From positions 4,340,001-4,404,000 of the forward strand of contig JBHGNT010000022.1 of the NCBI GenBank assembly GCA_043228905.1: a DNA stretch of 64,000 nt, read 5' to 3'. The notes beneath the pieces were generated by a model that worked only from the letters and a program-made list of their open reading frames with translations, made no database searches and was not told where the DNA came from. The stretch comes from Azolla caroliniana (lineage: Eukaryota > Polypodiophyta). A program made the translations under genes and the position numbers. Shown piece by piece: positions 34,724 through 46,229 of the stretch (its first letter is position 1; every line of letters starts with the position of its first letter).

Positions 34724-35696
34724 ATAAACTCCCCCGTAAAAGGACTACTCTTTCTTGCATGTACAAGTGCTTGGGGTTATCTCCCCTGTAAACTTAGACT
34801 ACAAATTTAACTAGATCTTATGTTACAAGTCTGTCGGCAAGTAGCGGAGTCAGCTGAGGTATAGTATCAGTGTCAGTCAGCTCTTACCTTCTGCTCCTCG
34901 TTCGGCTTTCTTCTACTCGGTCGCTTGTCGTAGCCCCATCTTCATCCTTAGCATTCCGAAGCTTTGATCTGGGAGTGGCTTCATCAGGCAATCGGCGATG
35001 TTCACCTCGGTGTCGAGTTTCTTCTCGGTCACGAGCTCCTGGATATGATGATGGGTTTCTCTGAGTCGGATACATACTTGTATCGGAACACCCATTTGCA
35101 AGGTAACGGCTTTCTTCCTACTAGTAGTTTGACCAACTCCCATGTCTGATTCTGATGAATTGAGTCCATTTCGGATTTCATGGAGTGCAGCCATGTTTCG
35201 GCGTCCAGTGCGGCCATAACTTCGTCATACGTGCTTGGTTCGCATGCATCCGTGTAGTTGACGTAGTAGAGGCCTGGTTGATACAAATCTGTTTGCCTTT
35301 GAGCTCGTCCAGATCTCCTGGGTGCCTTGATATCTCGTTCGGATTCTTCGATCGGTTCGGATTGACAATTGGCATTTGTTGAACTAGTTGAGTCAAGAGT
35401 CTTGTTTAGTATTCCACCCCCGGTTTGGGATTTCGGCGGTGTCTGGTTGTTCTCCCCGGCGGTTGTTGTCGACTCTTTTCTGACTTGTCCCTTGTTGACT
35501 CTACCTTGATCGACCTTCGTCGATTCGGCTATGTCTTTGATGACATTGTTTGTGAGTTCCACGTTGGGACTTATTGCCAATTCGGTGTCGGTTGGTTGGA
35601 GTTCAACTGTCTGTTGACTCTTTGATTCGGCCCTGTTGATCGATATTTCTACAATGACATTGTCTTCTTCGAAGGATACCTTCTTACCTACTGTTT
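34724..35696 (-). pseudogene. Ty1/copia C6 with large internal deletion
   Basis: Next to the LTR lies the RNase H end (HHIQELVTEKKLDTEV, NIADCLMKPLPDQSFGML; 34900-35045). At about 35045 it jumps to the RT start (STYDEVMAALDAETWLHSMK, EMDSIHQNQTWELVKL, PLPCKWVFRYKYVSDSEKP; 35060-35230) and then the acidic integrase-RT linker (KAPRRSGRAQRQ). RT core and most of RNase H, over 1 kb, are deleted. The right end abuts C7 near 35696. Confidence 0.75.
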
Positions 35697-36139
35697 TCTG
35701 CTTTCACAGGTGGCAACGGTAGCGCCCTGGTATTCAGCCTCAGTGCTTGAAAGGGCCACTGTTGGCTACTTTTTGCTGCTCCACGCAACAACTGCGCTAC
35801 CAAGGGAAAACATATAGCCGGAGGTGGATCGACGATCCGATGCATCGTCGGCCCAGTCGGCATTGGTGTAGCCGACTAGCTCTTCGGTTATACCATGCCA
35901 GTATAACAATCCCCGTTCCTTCGTGCCGCTCACATCTCGCAAAATTCGATGTGTGCATAGAAGGTGCTCCACGGTCGGCTTCTAGATATATTGGCTGATC
36001 AGCCCAACTAGATAACTAATGTCGGGTCGGGTGATTGACAAATATATGAGGCTTCCGACGATTCGTCGGAACCGCTTCTCATCGCATGCCAGTCCGGGAC
36101 TCGGGACGGAGCTTCTGGTTCCGGTCTAGGGGTGTGGAG
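35697..36139 (-). pseudogene. C7 RNase H piece, left of the G2 insertion
   Basis: Minus-strand reading: GITEELVGYTNADWADDASD, then a SGYMFSLGSAVVAWSSKK-like RNase H block and a [14 protein letters not shown]-like end. It joins the RT sequence at 42439 once G2 and one copy of the target duplication are removed. Its left end is truncated against C6. Confidence 0.85.
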
Positions 36140-36613
36140 TGTTAAGAGTCTATTACTAATCAATAGACCAAATCAAGTAAAAAGGAAGAAAATAGATTGG
36201 ATAGAAGAACCCGTTCCACCCGACCACCCCCGAGCTATGATCTAGACATAGCCAACCTACCACCGACGTCCCATACCGCCGGATATTAGGATGACTAATA
36301 CCTTGGAAGAGATAAACACGATCGTCGAGACGAAAGCCTAGCCCGCACCACCGGTGTCTACGACAGCAGCCTTCCGACGTGATGATCCCTATGAGGGTAG
36401 CTAAGCCTCATATTTATACCTTTTCCTAGGCCCCTTGAATAGAGGTGCCTTTCTAAAAGGCTCTCTATTCATTGGTTGTCTAAATCATGATAGTGCATGC
36501 ACATATCATTCATTCTATCCAATCATTAGTCCCCTTTTTAATAATAGTGAACATACCCTTCACTAATGTAAATATTAGTGACCTACCCTCACCAACGTTA
36601 TGTGTACATAACA
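36140..36613 (-). repeat. G2 3' LTR
   Basis: TGTTAAGAGTC...TACATAACA, followed by tactcccctacttc (36614-36627), the reversed polypurine tract. Confidence 0.97.
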
Positions 36614-36620
36614 TACTCCC

Positions 36621-39260
36621 CTACTTCAAAAGATTGCACTCTTGCAATATAAAGTGAGGAAATTGTGCCTTAAGCGAATGCTCGCGTTCCCATGTGGCAT
36701 CATCAATAGGTTTATCCATCCATTTGATCTTGAATAGCCGAATTTCTTTAGAACGTAAACGTTTAGTACGAGAATCAAGAATTCGTTCAGGAACATGAGG
36801 TTTGTAAGAAAAATCCTCTAATGTTACAAGATCTTGGATTGTGATGGTGTTATCACCAGAGCCTAAAAATGGTTTTAGACGACTGACGTGAAAAACAGGA
36901 TGAATACCAACGTTACAAGGTAAGGCAAGGTGATAAGCAGTTGACCCAACTCGCTTTAGGATTTCAAATGGGCCACAATATCGTGGGGCTAACTTAGCGC
37001 ACTTGCCCGTAGATAATGACGTAGAATCAGTCGGGACACGCAAAAAAACTTTTTGACCAATAGTAAATGCACGAGGACGTCTATCCTGATCAGCATAAAA
37101 TCGAGCACGATCTTGAGCTGTCTTGACATTTTCTTTGGCAATATGCAACATTTGGTTCATGTCTTGCAAAACATTGCGTGTACTGTCTAATGTATCACGA
37201 TGAATCGTGACATCAACTGGGGCACGTGGCTGAAAACCATACATCAACATAAAAGGACTATATCCAGTGGATGTATGTTTAGAGCTATTATAGGCAAATT
37301 CTAAGATAGGAAGGTATTGCTCCCACTTAGAAGGGGTTTTTGCTACATAAGCTCGAAGCATGTCCTCAATAATTTGATTAACTCGTTCAGTTTGTCCATC
37401 AGACTGAGGATGATCTGCGGAACTCATGCTCAACGTAGTTTCTAGTTTCTTAAAGACCTGAGTCCAAAAGTCACTAGTAAACTTGGAATCTCGATCACTA
37501 ACAATATCCATCGGTAATCCATAAAAACGAAATAACTCATCAACAAATTGATAAGCCAACTATTGAGCGGTTACCGTGGTTTTTGTAGGAATAAATCTAG
37601 CTAATTTTGTTAGCCTGTCAACGACAACCCATATGGCATCATGACCCCTCTGTGTACGAGGTAAACTAACAATAAAATCCATCGAGATACTTTCCCATTT
37701 ATTGTTGGGAATATCTAAGGGATGTAAAAGACCAGCAGCTTTAAGTCGTTCCGACTTATTAATCTGACATTGTAAGCATTGAGTTACGTATTTATGCACG
37801 TCAGAGCGCATCTTAGGCCAGAAAAAAGTACACGAAATGAGAACGAGTGTGCGTTGTATTCCAGGATGACCAGCAGATGGTGCATCATGACATTCATGAA
37901 AAACTTTCTGTTTAACATTTCGTAAATCTGGAACACAGACCTTTCCACTACGGTAGAGCAAACCGTTTGTAATGTGAAAGGTCGCCTTCGAGGGTAGGGT
38001 GCTAGTATCGGCATCTAAACTAGATTCGGCTTTCGTCCAGTATTTTGAGAAATAACTGTCATCAAGGTATTTCCCTCGAAGGTGATCTAAAAGATCAGAT
38101 TTTATTTCCGTGAAGCTAAGCATGTTAACTTCTTTAATGCGACTAAGAGCATCAGCAACGGTGTTCATAGAACCCTTGCGATATCGTATGGAAAAATCAA
38201 AATCTTGCATAAGGTCAGCCCAACGGCCTTTACGACCAACAAGATCGGGCTGGTCACAAAAATACTTTAATGATTGATGGTCTGTTGTAACCACAAATTT
38301 ATTTCCATAGAGATAGTGCCTCCATGTTTTAAGTGCATGTATCACCGCAAACAACTCTTTCTCTTGAACCGAATACCGAGATTGAGCAGCATCAAGCTTC
38401 TTACTTTCAAAAGCGATAGGGTGACCACCTTGATAAAGAACGGCACCAATAGCATAATCACTAGCATCGGTTTCAATTGAGAAAGGCTTAGAAGGGTCTG
38501 GTAATAGAAGAGTGGGAGCCTGACACACATGCTCCTTAAGTGTTTCAAATGATTTGTCAAGTTGTTCATTCCATGAAATTGGTTTGACAGACTTACGTGG
38601 ATGACCTTTTAAAAGGTCAGTTAATGGCGTAGTCAATTGGGAATAGTTACGAATTGATTTTCGTAAAAATCCAACAAACCCTAAGAATGATCTAAGTTCA
38701 CGAATATTACGAGGAATGGGCCAAAGTTTAACCTTTTCAATACGAGAAGGTTCAATTTCAACGCCATTTTCTGTAATTAAATGACCTAGGTACACAATAG
38801 ATTTTTGGAAGAAGTCACATTTTGAATGTTTTGCATAGAAAGAGTTGTCACGCAACTTTCGCAAAACAAATCGAACATGTTGAACATGATCTTGCAAGGT
38901 ATGGCTATATATCAAAATATCATCCAAGAAGACGACAACAAAATCACCGAGTTGATCTCGGAAAACATCATTCATCGCTTGTTGGAATGTGGCTGGAGCA
39001 TTAGTCAACCCAAACGGCATGACTAAAAACTCATAATGGCCATAGCGCGTACGAAAAGCGGTTTTAGGAATATCATCCTCGGCGATGCGAATCTGATGAT
39101 AACCAGTTCGTAAGTCAATTTTCGTAAAATATCGAGCCCCGTGCAAACGATCAATCAAATCATCGGCACGAGGTAATGGATATGCATTCTTAATTGTCAT
39201 TTTATTCAAACGGCGATAATTGATACACATTCGCCATGTGAACTTGATAGATATGATCAC
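36621..39260 (-). pseudogene. G2 pol: RT, RNase H, integrase, chromodomain; one stop
   Basis: One frame runs from 39260 to 36621 with a single in-frame TAG (37560-37562, AQ*LAYQF, probably once Gln). It starts inside RT at TWRMCINYRRLNKMTIKN, so the protease and RT N-terminus are missing. It then has FLDDILIYS (RT active site), RNase H (ETDASDYAIGAVLYQ, EKELFAVIHALK, TTDHQSLKYF), integrase HHCC (CHDAPSAGHPG ... CLQCQ), an intact DDE core (SMDFIVSLP, VSDRDSKFTSDFW, GQTERVNQII), HPVFHVSRLKPFLG and a C-terminal chromodomain (ERILDSRTKRL, FKIKWMDKPIDDATWERE). The chromodomain would direct integration to marked chromatin. Confidence 0.93.
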
Positions 39261-40204
39261 TTGCGTTTATGTGGAGCTCCATTTGCTGTGTGACTCGTAG
39301 ATTTGTCTTGAGGAGGGGTGTTCATTGACTTCCTCTCAAGACGACGACAGGTATCCTTTGTGTGGCCCCGCTTCTTGCAATATGCACAGAAGAGGTTCGG
39401 TTTCTTTGAGTCGCGGTCAAGAGTGTCACTGGATTGCTTACGTTTCCCAATGAACTTGACATTCGGAGTTTTGGCGAACTCAGGTTTATTGTGGTCTTTC
39501 TTGGAAGTCCTATGGTATTGCAGCACAATGTTGACAGCTTCCTCGAAAGTTGTGGGGTCCTTGTCATGGACAATCCAATGATAATCCCCATTGGGAATAC
39601 CATTCAAAAAACAAGCGACAAACCATTTCTCACCCGTAAGTCCCGATTTTTGGATCTGGGTCCGAGCGTGATGCACATAATCCTCGAGAGAGGTAAATGG
39701 CTTACTAGACAATGTGAGCAAGTGTTGCGCTTGTTCGGTTTGAGAAGGTGGCTGCAAGAATTGTTTCTTAAAAACATCAACGAAACCTTCCCAAGTTGTG
39801 GGTAAGTTTTTTGCGGTCCTTAGGCCACGCCACCAAGCAGCAGCTCGGCCACCTAACTCACGACCGACATAACCAATTTTTACTGCATCGGGCTTGGGAT
39901 GAAGCTCAAAGTGAGACTCCCAACGACCAAGCCAAGTGCTAATGGCCTCCTCGGTTCTTTCTTTCTTATCTCCCTTGAAAGGCGTGACTACGAAGGAAGG
40001 TTCACCTTCTTTCTTGGACTCAATAGTTAATTCTTGGAATTTCTTTTCCAATGCCATATTGGCCTGTCTCATTTCGGCCAATTGATTCAAGGTAGTAGTG
40101 AGCAATTGCTCAATAGTGATCTCAGCTTGTGTGCGAGATGCGGATTGGGGTTGAGAGGTCTCATTTGGAGAGATCGTTCCAACTGCGTTCAAAACTTGTT
40201 CCAT
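39257..40204 (-). CDS. G2 gag (nucleocapsid with CCHC knuckle)
   Basis: An intact 315-residue frame. The N-terminus (MEQVLNAVGTISPNET) leads to a helical segment, a capsid core (FVVTPFKGDKKERTEEAIST, WESHFELHPKPDAVKIGYVG, GRAAAWWRGL, WEGFVDVFKKQFLQP) and one zinc knuckle CAYCKKRGHTKDTC. The end is basic (PHKRK). Its stop codon overlaps the first codon of the pol frame by two bases, so the pol frame is -1 relative to gag or would need re-initiation. Because the protease region is deleted at the junction, this gag could not be matured by the element's own enzyme. It forms particles in related elements. Confidence 0.88.
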   Translation of the reverse strand: MEQVLNAVGTISPNETSQPQSASRTQAEITIEQLLTTTLNQLAEMRQANMALEKKFQELTIESKKEGEPSFVVTPFKGDKKERTEEAISTWLGRWESHFELHPKPDAVKIGYVGRELGGRAAAWWRGLRTAKNLPTTWEGFVDVFKKQFLQPPSQTEQAQHLLTLSSKPFTSLEDYVHHARTQIQKSGLTGEKWFVACFLNGIPNGDYHWIVHDKDPTTFEEAVNIVLQYHRTSKKDHNKPEFAKTPNVKFIGKRKQSSDTLDRDSKKPNLFCAYCKKRGHTKDTCRRLERKSMNTPPQDKSTSHTANGAPHKRK

Positions 40205-41195
40205 GATGCACGCTGTGGGTATGCAATAAAATAAGGAGGTTCAGAAAATACACAAGCAAAATGAATGCTTGAAATTTTGATTGAAAGAACTTTATCCAAG
40301 AAAGTATCTCATGTCTTTACCCCTCTAGACATATGAGATGTGATTCGAGATCCGATAACTATGGTAACACTATGGTGTTTTAAAAACCATGGGGGAAAAC
40401 ATAGCTAAGATGTATTTCTCGGATCTCTATCTTGAGTAATCATGGCGGCTCCCCGAGGCTCAACCATGGTTCTTACATCAATGAAATTTCCTAGATAGCC
40501 TTATATTAATGCCAACCCATCATGTATTATATGGTCGAGAAAGTGTATTACGTGAAAAAACAAGTGCACTCACAAGTAATATTCTAGTCTTGCGAGCAAT
40601 AAGCAAACGTGATGATAAAATGATAAAATAAGGCACTACTCATAAGAGTTAAGTAGTGACGAAAACAAGGGTAAAAAAAAGAACCCATGTGTTACCTACG
40701 AAAAAAAACAATGTCACAAATAAATGGGAAGTGCAAGGTATGCACATATACATCCCAATATGATTGTTATAACTTGCACAATTGTGACATAAGCCACAAA
40801 TTGATACAAGTGATGACGGTGTTGTGCGCAAAGATGTAATACTCAAATCCATGAGTAAAACATCAATAAGGGAACTCATATGGTTTTACTCGTTTTCTAA
40901 GGCTTGATGATAAGAGTTAAACCTAGATGACCCGTTGAAAAAAAAATCGGTCAACAAGCCACTCCATACGAAAAAAATAGTCTACACGTAAAGGTTACAT
41001 TAAAATTAAACGATGTAAATACTTTATACATGAAAAGGAAGTGGAAAAAGGAGAGTTAATTGTGGGCGGGTAAATAATAATTACTAGAAAATCATATAAG
41101 TGAAACAATACTTATGAAATTAAAATTTAATTAGAATAATCAACAATTAGGTGTATGGAATCAAACATGCCCTAAGATACGAAACCCTAGGGTAG

Positions 41196-41530
41196 TTGAC
41201 ATGCACCTCCTCAAGACCACCACATATCCCTAGAATCGGCCAAGTAATGGCTAATTAAAGAGGAAAGTGGCATAGGTAAGTGACATATACCTCGTCAAGG
41301 CCACATCATCCCTTAGAATCGGCCAATTGATGGCTAATTAAAAAGGAAAGTGGCATATGTAAGCTACATATACCTTGTCAAGGCCACAACATCCCATAGA
41401 ATCGGCCAATTGATGGCTTAATAGAGAGTAGAGTGGCATAGGTAGGCAACATACACCTCGTCAAGGCCACATCATCCCTTAGAATCGGCCAAGTGATGGC
41501 TCAATAGAGGGGAAGAGTGGTATACTCAAC
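41196..41530 (-). repeat. Four ~87-bp tandem repeats in the G2 leader
   Basis: Each unit carries agaatcggccaa(g/t)(t/g), atggct(a/t)a, agtggcata(g/t) and acctc/cttgtcaaggccac. Copies start near 41210, 41297, 41384 and 41470, the last being partly decayed. Confidence 0.8.
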
Positions 41531-41556
41531 ATCATATGCAAAACGGCCATGAGATA

Positions 41557-41702
41557 AGCGTGTGCGATTAGAGCAAACACGCTCGACCCAATGCACAAGA
41601 ATAATTATTATCGTAAGAGTTCAAGAGAGGAGAGAGTGGGATATATATCGCAATATGCAAAAGGCCATGAGTTGAGCGTGTGCGATTAGTGCAAACACGC
41701 TC
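41557..41702 (-). repeat. Twin stem-loops in the G2 leader
   Basis: agcgtgt...acacgct (41557-41583) and gagcgtgt...aacacgctc (41674-41702) each enclose the loop gcgatta(g)a/tgca. The loop sequence and stems are conserved between copies about 117 bases apart. Confidence 0.75.
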
Positions 41703-41946
41703 GGCCCGATGCATAATAATAAGTAAAATCGTAGCGTAGTAGGAGGTAGAAAGAAAGAGAATAAAACATAATACCAATTTGATTCGACCATAAAGAACGC
41801 ATAATAGAAAAAGAGAAGAGATCAAAAAAGAAGAATACCGGGTTTAGAGTGTTGTTTTGATCCTGAGAAGAGCATGACGAGCCTTGTTAGATCCCCCTCG
41901 CTCACACGCAAAAAACATCAAAACAACAAAAAAATTGTTAGTAAAA

Positions 41947-41958
41947 GCTCTGATACCA
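41947..41958 (-). promoter_or_regulatory. G2 primer binding site, initiator tRNA-Met type
   Basis: gctctgatacca on the plus strand is TGGTATCAGAGC on the element strand, one base from the 5' LTR. Confidence 0.95.
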
Positions 41959-41959
41959 C

Positions 41960-42433
41960 TGTTAAGAGTCTATTACTAATCAATAGACCAACTCAAGTAA
42001 AAAGGAAGAAAATAGATTGGATAGAAGAACCTGTTCCACCCGACCACCCCCGAGCTATGATCTAGACATAGCCAACCTACCACCGACGTCCCATACCGCC
42101 GGATATTAGGATGACTAATACCTTGGAAGAGATAAACACGATCGTCGAGACGAAAGCCTAGCCCGCACCACCGGTGTCTACGACAGCAGCCTTCCGACGT
42201 GATGATCCCTATGAGGGTAGCTAAGCCTCATATTTATACCTTTTCCTAGGCCCCTTGAATAGAGGTGCCTTTCTAAAAGGCTCTCTATTCATTGGTTGTC
42301 TAAATCATGATAGTGCATGCACATATCATTCATTCTATCCAATCATTAGTCCCCTTTTTAATAATAGTGAACATACCCTTCACTAATGTAAATATTAGTG
42401 ACCTACCCTCACCAACGTTATGTGTACATAACA
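41960..42433 (-). repeat. G2 5' LTR
   Basis: Same 474 bp as the 3' LTR except an a/c change near 41992 and a c/t change in ccgttcc/ctgttcc near 42032. Confidence 0.97.
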
Positions 42434-42438
42434 TGGAG

Positions 42439-45400
42439 ATTGGTCGGCATTCCGTCATGTCGAACTTTTACAGCATATTCAACACATAGTGTCTCTGTGA
42501 GAGCAATATGTCGTCGGGGGTTCGGATCACCTCGATCCCATGGAAATAGTGAAGGTTCCCCAGGTCCTTTATCAAAAATGCGTCCGACAACTGGGACTTG
42601 ATTCGGCTGATGACATGGAGTCTGGGGCTGGTGATGACTAGATCATCAACACATAGCAAGATGCAAACTGGACCGTTTAGACCTTCTCGGATGAACAACG
42701 AAGAGTCAGACTTCGAGGCCACAAACCCCATCTTACGCAACCAGTGCGTGATCTTCGCATTCCAAGCTCGGGGGGCTTGCTTGAGGCCATAGAGTGACTT
42801 CTTCATCCGGCATACCGCCGACTTGTTCATCTCCAACTGGAAACCGGGGGGTTGGTTCATAAAGACCTCTTCTTCAAGATCGCCTTGAAGAAATGCATTC
42901 TTCACGTCCATCTGGTGAAGATGCCACCCCTTGCCGCAACAACCGCCAACACCACACGAACCGTCGTCATCTTCGCTACCGGAGCTAAAGTCTCATTGTA
43001 GTCGATTATATGGGTTTGTGCGTATCCCTTCAGCACTAACCAGGCCTTGTACTGGTTAACCGAACTGTCGGCATTGTACTTTTCCTTGTACACCCACTTA
43101 CATCCGATCGGTTTACAGTGTCGGGGAGGGTCAACTAGGTCGGTCCCATGTATCGTTGGCATCAAGTGCCCGCATTTCTTCCTCCATAGCGGCACACCAA
43201 TTTGCGTCCTTAGCCGCTTCTGCGTAGCTCTCCGTCTCATGCACTTCCGCCACCTTGGTCATGTACGCATAGTGATGCACCATGTATTCATTGTACCCGT
43301 ACCGCTTCACGGGGTTCTTCTAGCGGGAAGACCGGCGTAACTTGGTATTACCCGGTTTGGGGCCCTTCTTGGCCAGGTCGGACTTCATTCTCGAAGATCC
43401 ACCTTCATCCTTTCCGGAGTCGGATTCGCTCCGATCCGACTCAACGTTGCCGGTTTCGTATTCCAGCATCTTCTTCTTCCCCTTCTCTTTGCACGTGAAC
43501 CGTCTCCTCGGTTCCTTGCACGGGGAGAGCACGACAGAGTTTCCACTACTCGCCGGTTCCTCATCCAACTGGTCATCCCGACTCAGCCGCTCGTTCGGCC
43601 CGCTCAATCGAAACGATTCCGGACTCATATCTAGAGTCTCGAACCCTTCTTCTTCCAACTGGACTAGTTCAAGCTCACTAGTGTCAGCCTCCGGTATCGG
43701 GTCAGGGTCGGAAGTCGGAGCCGGTAAGGCATACCATGATGCCGTCTCATCAAACTCAACATCCCAGCTAATTCGGACCTACTTCGACCGGGGGTTATAA
43801 CACTTATACCCCTTTTGCCCATGCGAGTAGCCAACCAAGATGCATTTCTCCGACTTTCCATCCAACTTCCTCTGGTTCTCATCCGGCACATGCACATATG
43901 CAATGCTACCGAATATCCGAAGGTGTCTCAAATTCGGCTTGCGTCCCAAATACGGCTCATGTGCAGACATCTTGTCACCGATCCGGTTTTGGATATAGAC
44001 AGCCGTTCGGACCACCTCAGCCCAGTAGAAATTGGGCATGCTCTTCTCCTCCAGCATTGCCCTTGCCGCGTCCACAATCGACCGGTTCTTCCTTCTGGCT
44101 ACACCGTTTTGCTCCGGTGTGTATCTGTAGTTGAACTCTCTCTGAATTTCTTTTTGCTGTAGATAACTATTGAACTGGCCGGAAAAATATTTTTTCCCGC
44201 CATCCGACCGTAGGCACTTGATCTTCCTCTCCGTTTCCCGTTCAACCAGGTTTTGTAGGTTCTGGAAACACTCGAAGACTTCCCTCTTCTGCTCAATGAG
44301 GTAGATCCATGTGTGCCGGCTGTAGTCGTTGATGAAGGAGACGAAATACACGACTCCCTCCAAGACTAACGTTTTGTGCTGGTCCCCATACATCTGAATG
44401 GATTAGATCGAGCTTGTTATGGCTCCAGTTTCGTTCAGTGGGGAATGGAAGCCGGTGTTGTTTCCTGAGTTGGCAGGCTTCACATACTTGGGCCTTCTGG
44501 CCACTAAACTTCGGCAAACCAAAAACAACTTGTTTCGTTTGCAAGTCTTGAAGCCTCCGGTAATTTATGTGACTGATCCGCTTCTACCAGAGATCAATAT
44601 CTGATTCAATCCTTTGTCCTTTCACGAACAAAGCGGTGCCAATGACATTGGTGTTGAGGATAAACATCCTCCTACCTTTGTGCCCTTGCACAATGATTTG
44701 GCCCTCTTCCTCGATGAAGAACCCGAGGTGCGTAAACCGCACCTGCATACCCTGGTCAACGATCTGACCGACTAACACCAGGTTCTTCATGATAGTCAGA
44801 ACATGTAATACGTTCATCAACTTCCCCCTCTATCCGACGTGTCTCAAAGGGACTTCTCAGATATGGACGATTGGGTGAGGAGTGTCATCTCCGGTTTCGA
44901 CAACTCCCAGTTGTTCCGGTTTCTCCAAGAAAGAGAACCACTCTTTGTGGCTCGTCATGTGATTCGACGCACTGGAATCAACGTACCGTACTTCCTCCAA
45001 TCCGGAAGTGGTCTTCTTCATAGAGTTAGCCTCATGTCTCATAACCAAGGCTGGTCCTTTACCGGCTTTTCCGGTTTTGGATCCTCCCGATCCTTCTACG
45101 TAGTGCGAGTATTTCTGGTTCTCTCTACCGACTTTGCCGGATCCGGATCTGTCCGAATCGGCACGCTTCTTCCATCACTCGCTTTCTCTGTGGCCCTTTT
45201 TACCACAGTACCAGCATTCCGTGTCGGCCTTTGCTTGCCGGCCTCCGGCGCTTGCCTTGATTCCCCCTGCTTGTGGAGGGTCCGGAACTGATGTCGGCAC
45301 GTTCTTTTTACCTTCGGTCCTGGTCTTGCCGACTGCTACCATTGCGAGCAGATCCGCCTCGTCCACTACGCCCACGGGGCCGATCCGCCTCCGTGTATAG

Positions 45401-45885
45401 CATCCAGATGTCGGTGGGTGCACTTGTTGACACACCGGTGTGGTTCTCCTCCACAAGGAGCATCGACTATAAGTTGAAAAATGATGGCGTATTCTCCCGT
45501 GTACACACAATAGTTCAGAATGCTTCTAACTTTGACGCCAAACCTCCGAGACAAATTTGCACCATATCGGCTTCTTCGATATTCACATCGATGGAGGCAA
45601 GAGAGTCACAAATGTCCTTGATTTTGGAGGTGTAGTCTGCCACCGACAAGTCGCGTTGTCGTAGGTTGCTCAACTCTTGTCGAAGTTGAAGCATCCTGGC
45701 TATAGTGCTTGTGGCAAAAATCTTCTTCAGATTTACCCAAGCATCTTTTGGCTTTTTTGTATCCCGAATGTAGCTTAGGAGTTGTTCGCCCACACAAGAC
45801 GCGAAGCAGTACAATACTCTGTTTGCCGATTGTTCCCACACCGGGAAATCTCTGTGTGTCGATTCAGGTGCTATGGGTGGAAGCA
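42439..45885 (-). pseudogene. Ty1/copia C7: gag, protease, integrase and RT, right of G2
   Basis: Read leftward from 45885: gag (VLYCFASCVGEQLLSYIRD, LQLRQELSNLRQRDLSVADY), zinc knuckle CWYCGKKGHRESE, protease VRYVDSSASNHMTS with Ser for the Gly of the usual DSGA, pre-integrase, integrase (LDLIHSDVWGPAQNVS, RSDGGKKYFSGQF, EQNGVARRKNRSIV), linker, RT (FMNQPPGFQLEMNKSAVCRM, KKSLYGLKQAPRAWNAKITH, ILLCVDDLVI) up to 42439. The third integrase catalytic residue, Glu in relatives, is Arg (near 44096). The RT motif is CVDD. Many frame breaks. The gag start and 5' LTR are missing; the right end meets unrelated sequence near 45885. Confidence 0.85.
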
Positions 45886-46229
45886 TACGAGTGGAAACAA
45901 TTAGCTATGTCCTTGACATAGCTAATTAGCTATGCAAAAAGCTACCATTGATAAATAGTCATTTTAGTAAAAAGCCATCATTAATAAATTAAGTATGCAA
46001 AAAACTACCATTGAAAATACTAGAGTGTTTTAATTACATATGTAAATGAGTGCCATAAATGTGCAACATAAATTGATGTGTGCACCATAAATGTGTACCA
46101 TAAATTATATATCGAATTCCTAGGTCCATTATGCATGATCCTTTGCCACATCACGTAGGCCATCTCTAGTTGAGTACTGTGGGTTAGTTGCTACCACTGT
46201 TGCTAAACCCTATCGAGTCCACCTGCCGC
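45886..46229. other. AT-rich left border of the X/Y region, with a perfect hairpin
   Basis: No gene. attagctatgtc (45900-45911) and gacatagctaat (45915-45926) form a 12-bp perfect stem with a ctt loop. It is followed by gctaattagctatg, the core of the satellite found later, and short repeats of aaaa(a)ctacca. Confidence 0.7.

Larger units (their letters stand above)
40205..41946 (-). other. G2 untranslated leader (1.7 kb) with repeats and hairpins
   Basis: There is no long frame. It has AT-rich sequence, homopolymer A runs (40671-40711, 40940-40980), four diverged repeats of about 86-90 bp (41196-41530), and two copies of a hairpin (41557-41583, 41674-41702). In retroelements the 5' leader carries RNA dimerisation and packaging signals; that this is their role here is inference. 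Confidence 0.75.
36140..42433 (-). mobile_element. Ty3/gypsy chromovirus G2, protease-less, TSD TGGAG
   Basis: LTRs 36140-36613 and 41960-42433 (474 bp each) differ at only two positions. TGGAG flanks both ends (36135-36139 and 42434-42438), inside the RT gene of C7. The 5' LTR is on the right, with a perfect initiator-tRNA primer site, a long leader, gag, pol and a polypurine tract by the 3' LTR. Near-identical LTRs mean a recent insertion. Confidence 0.97.
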
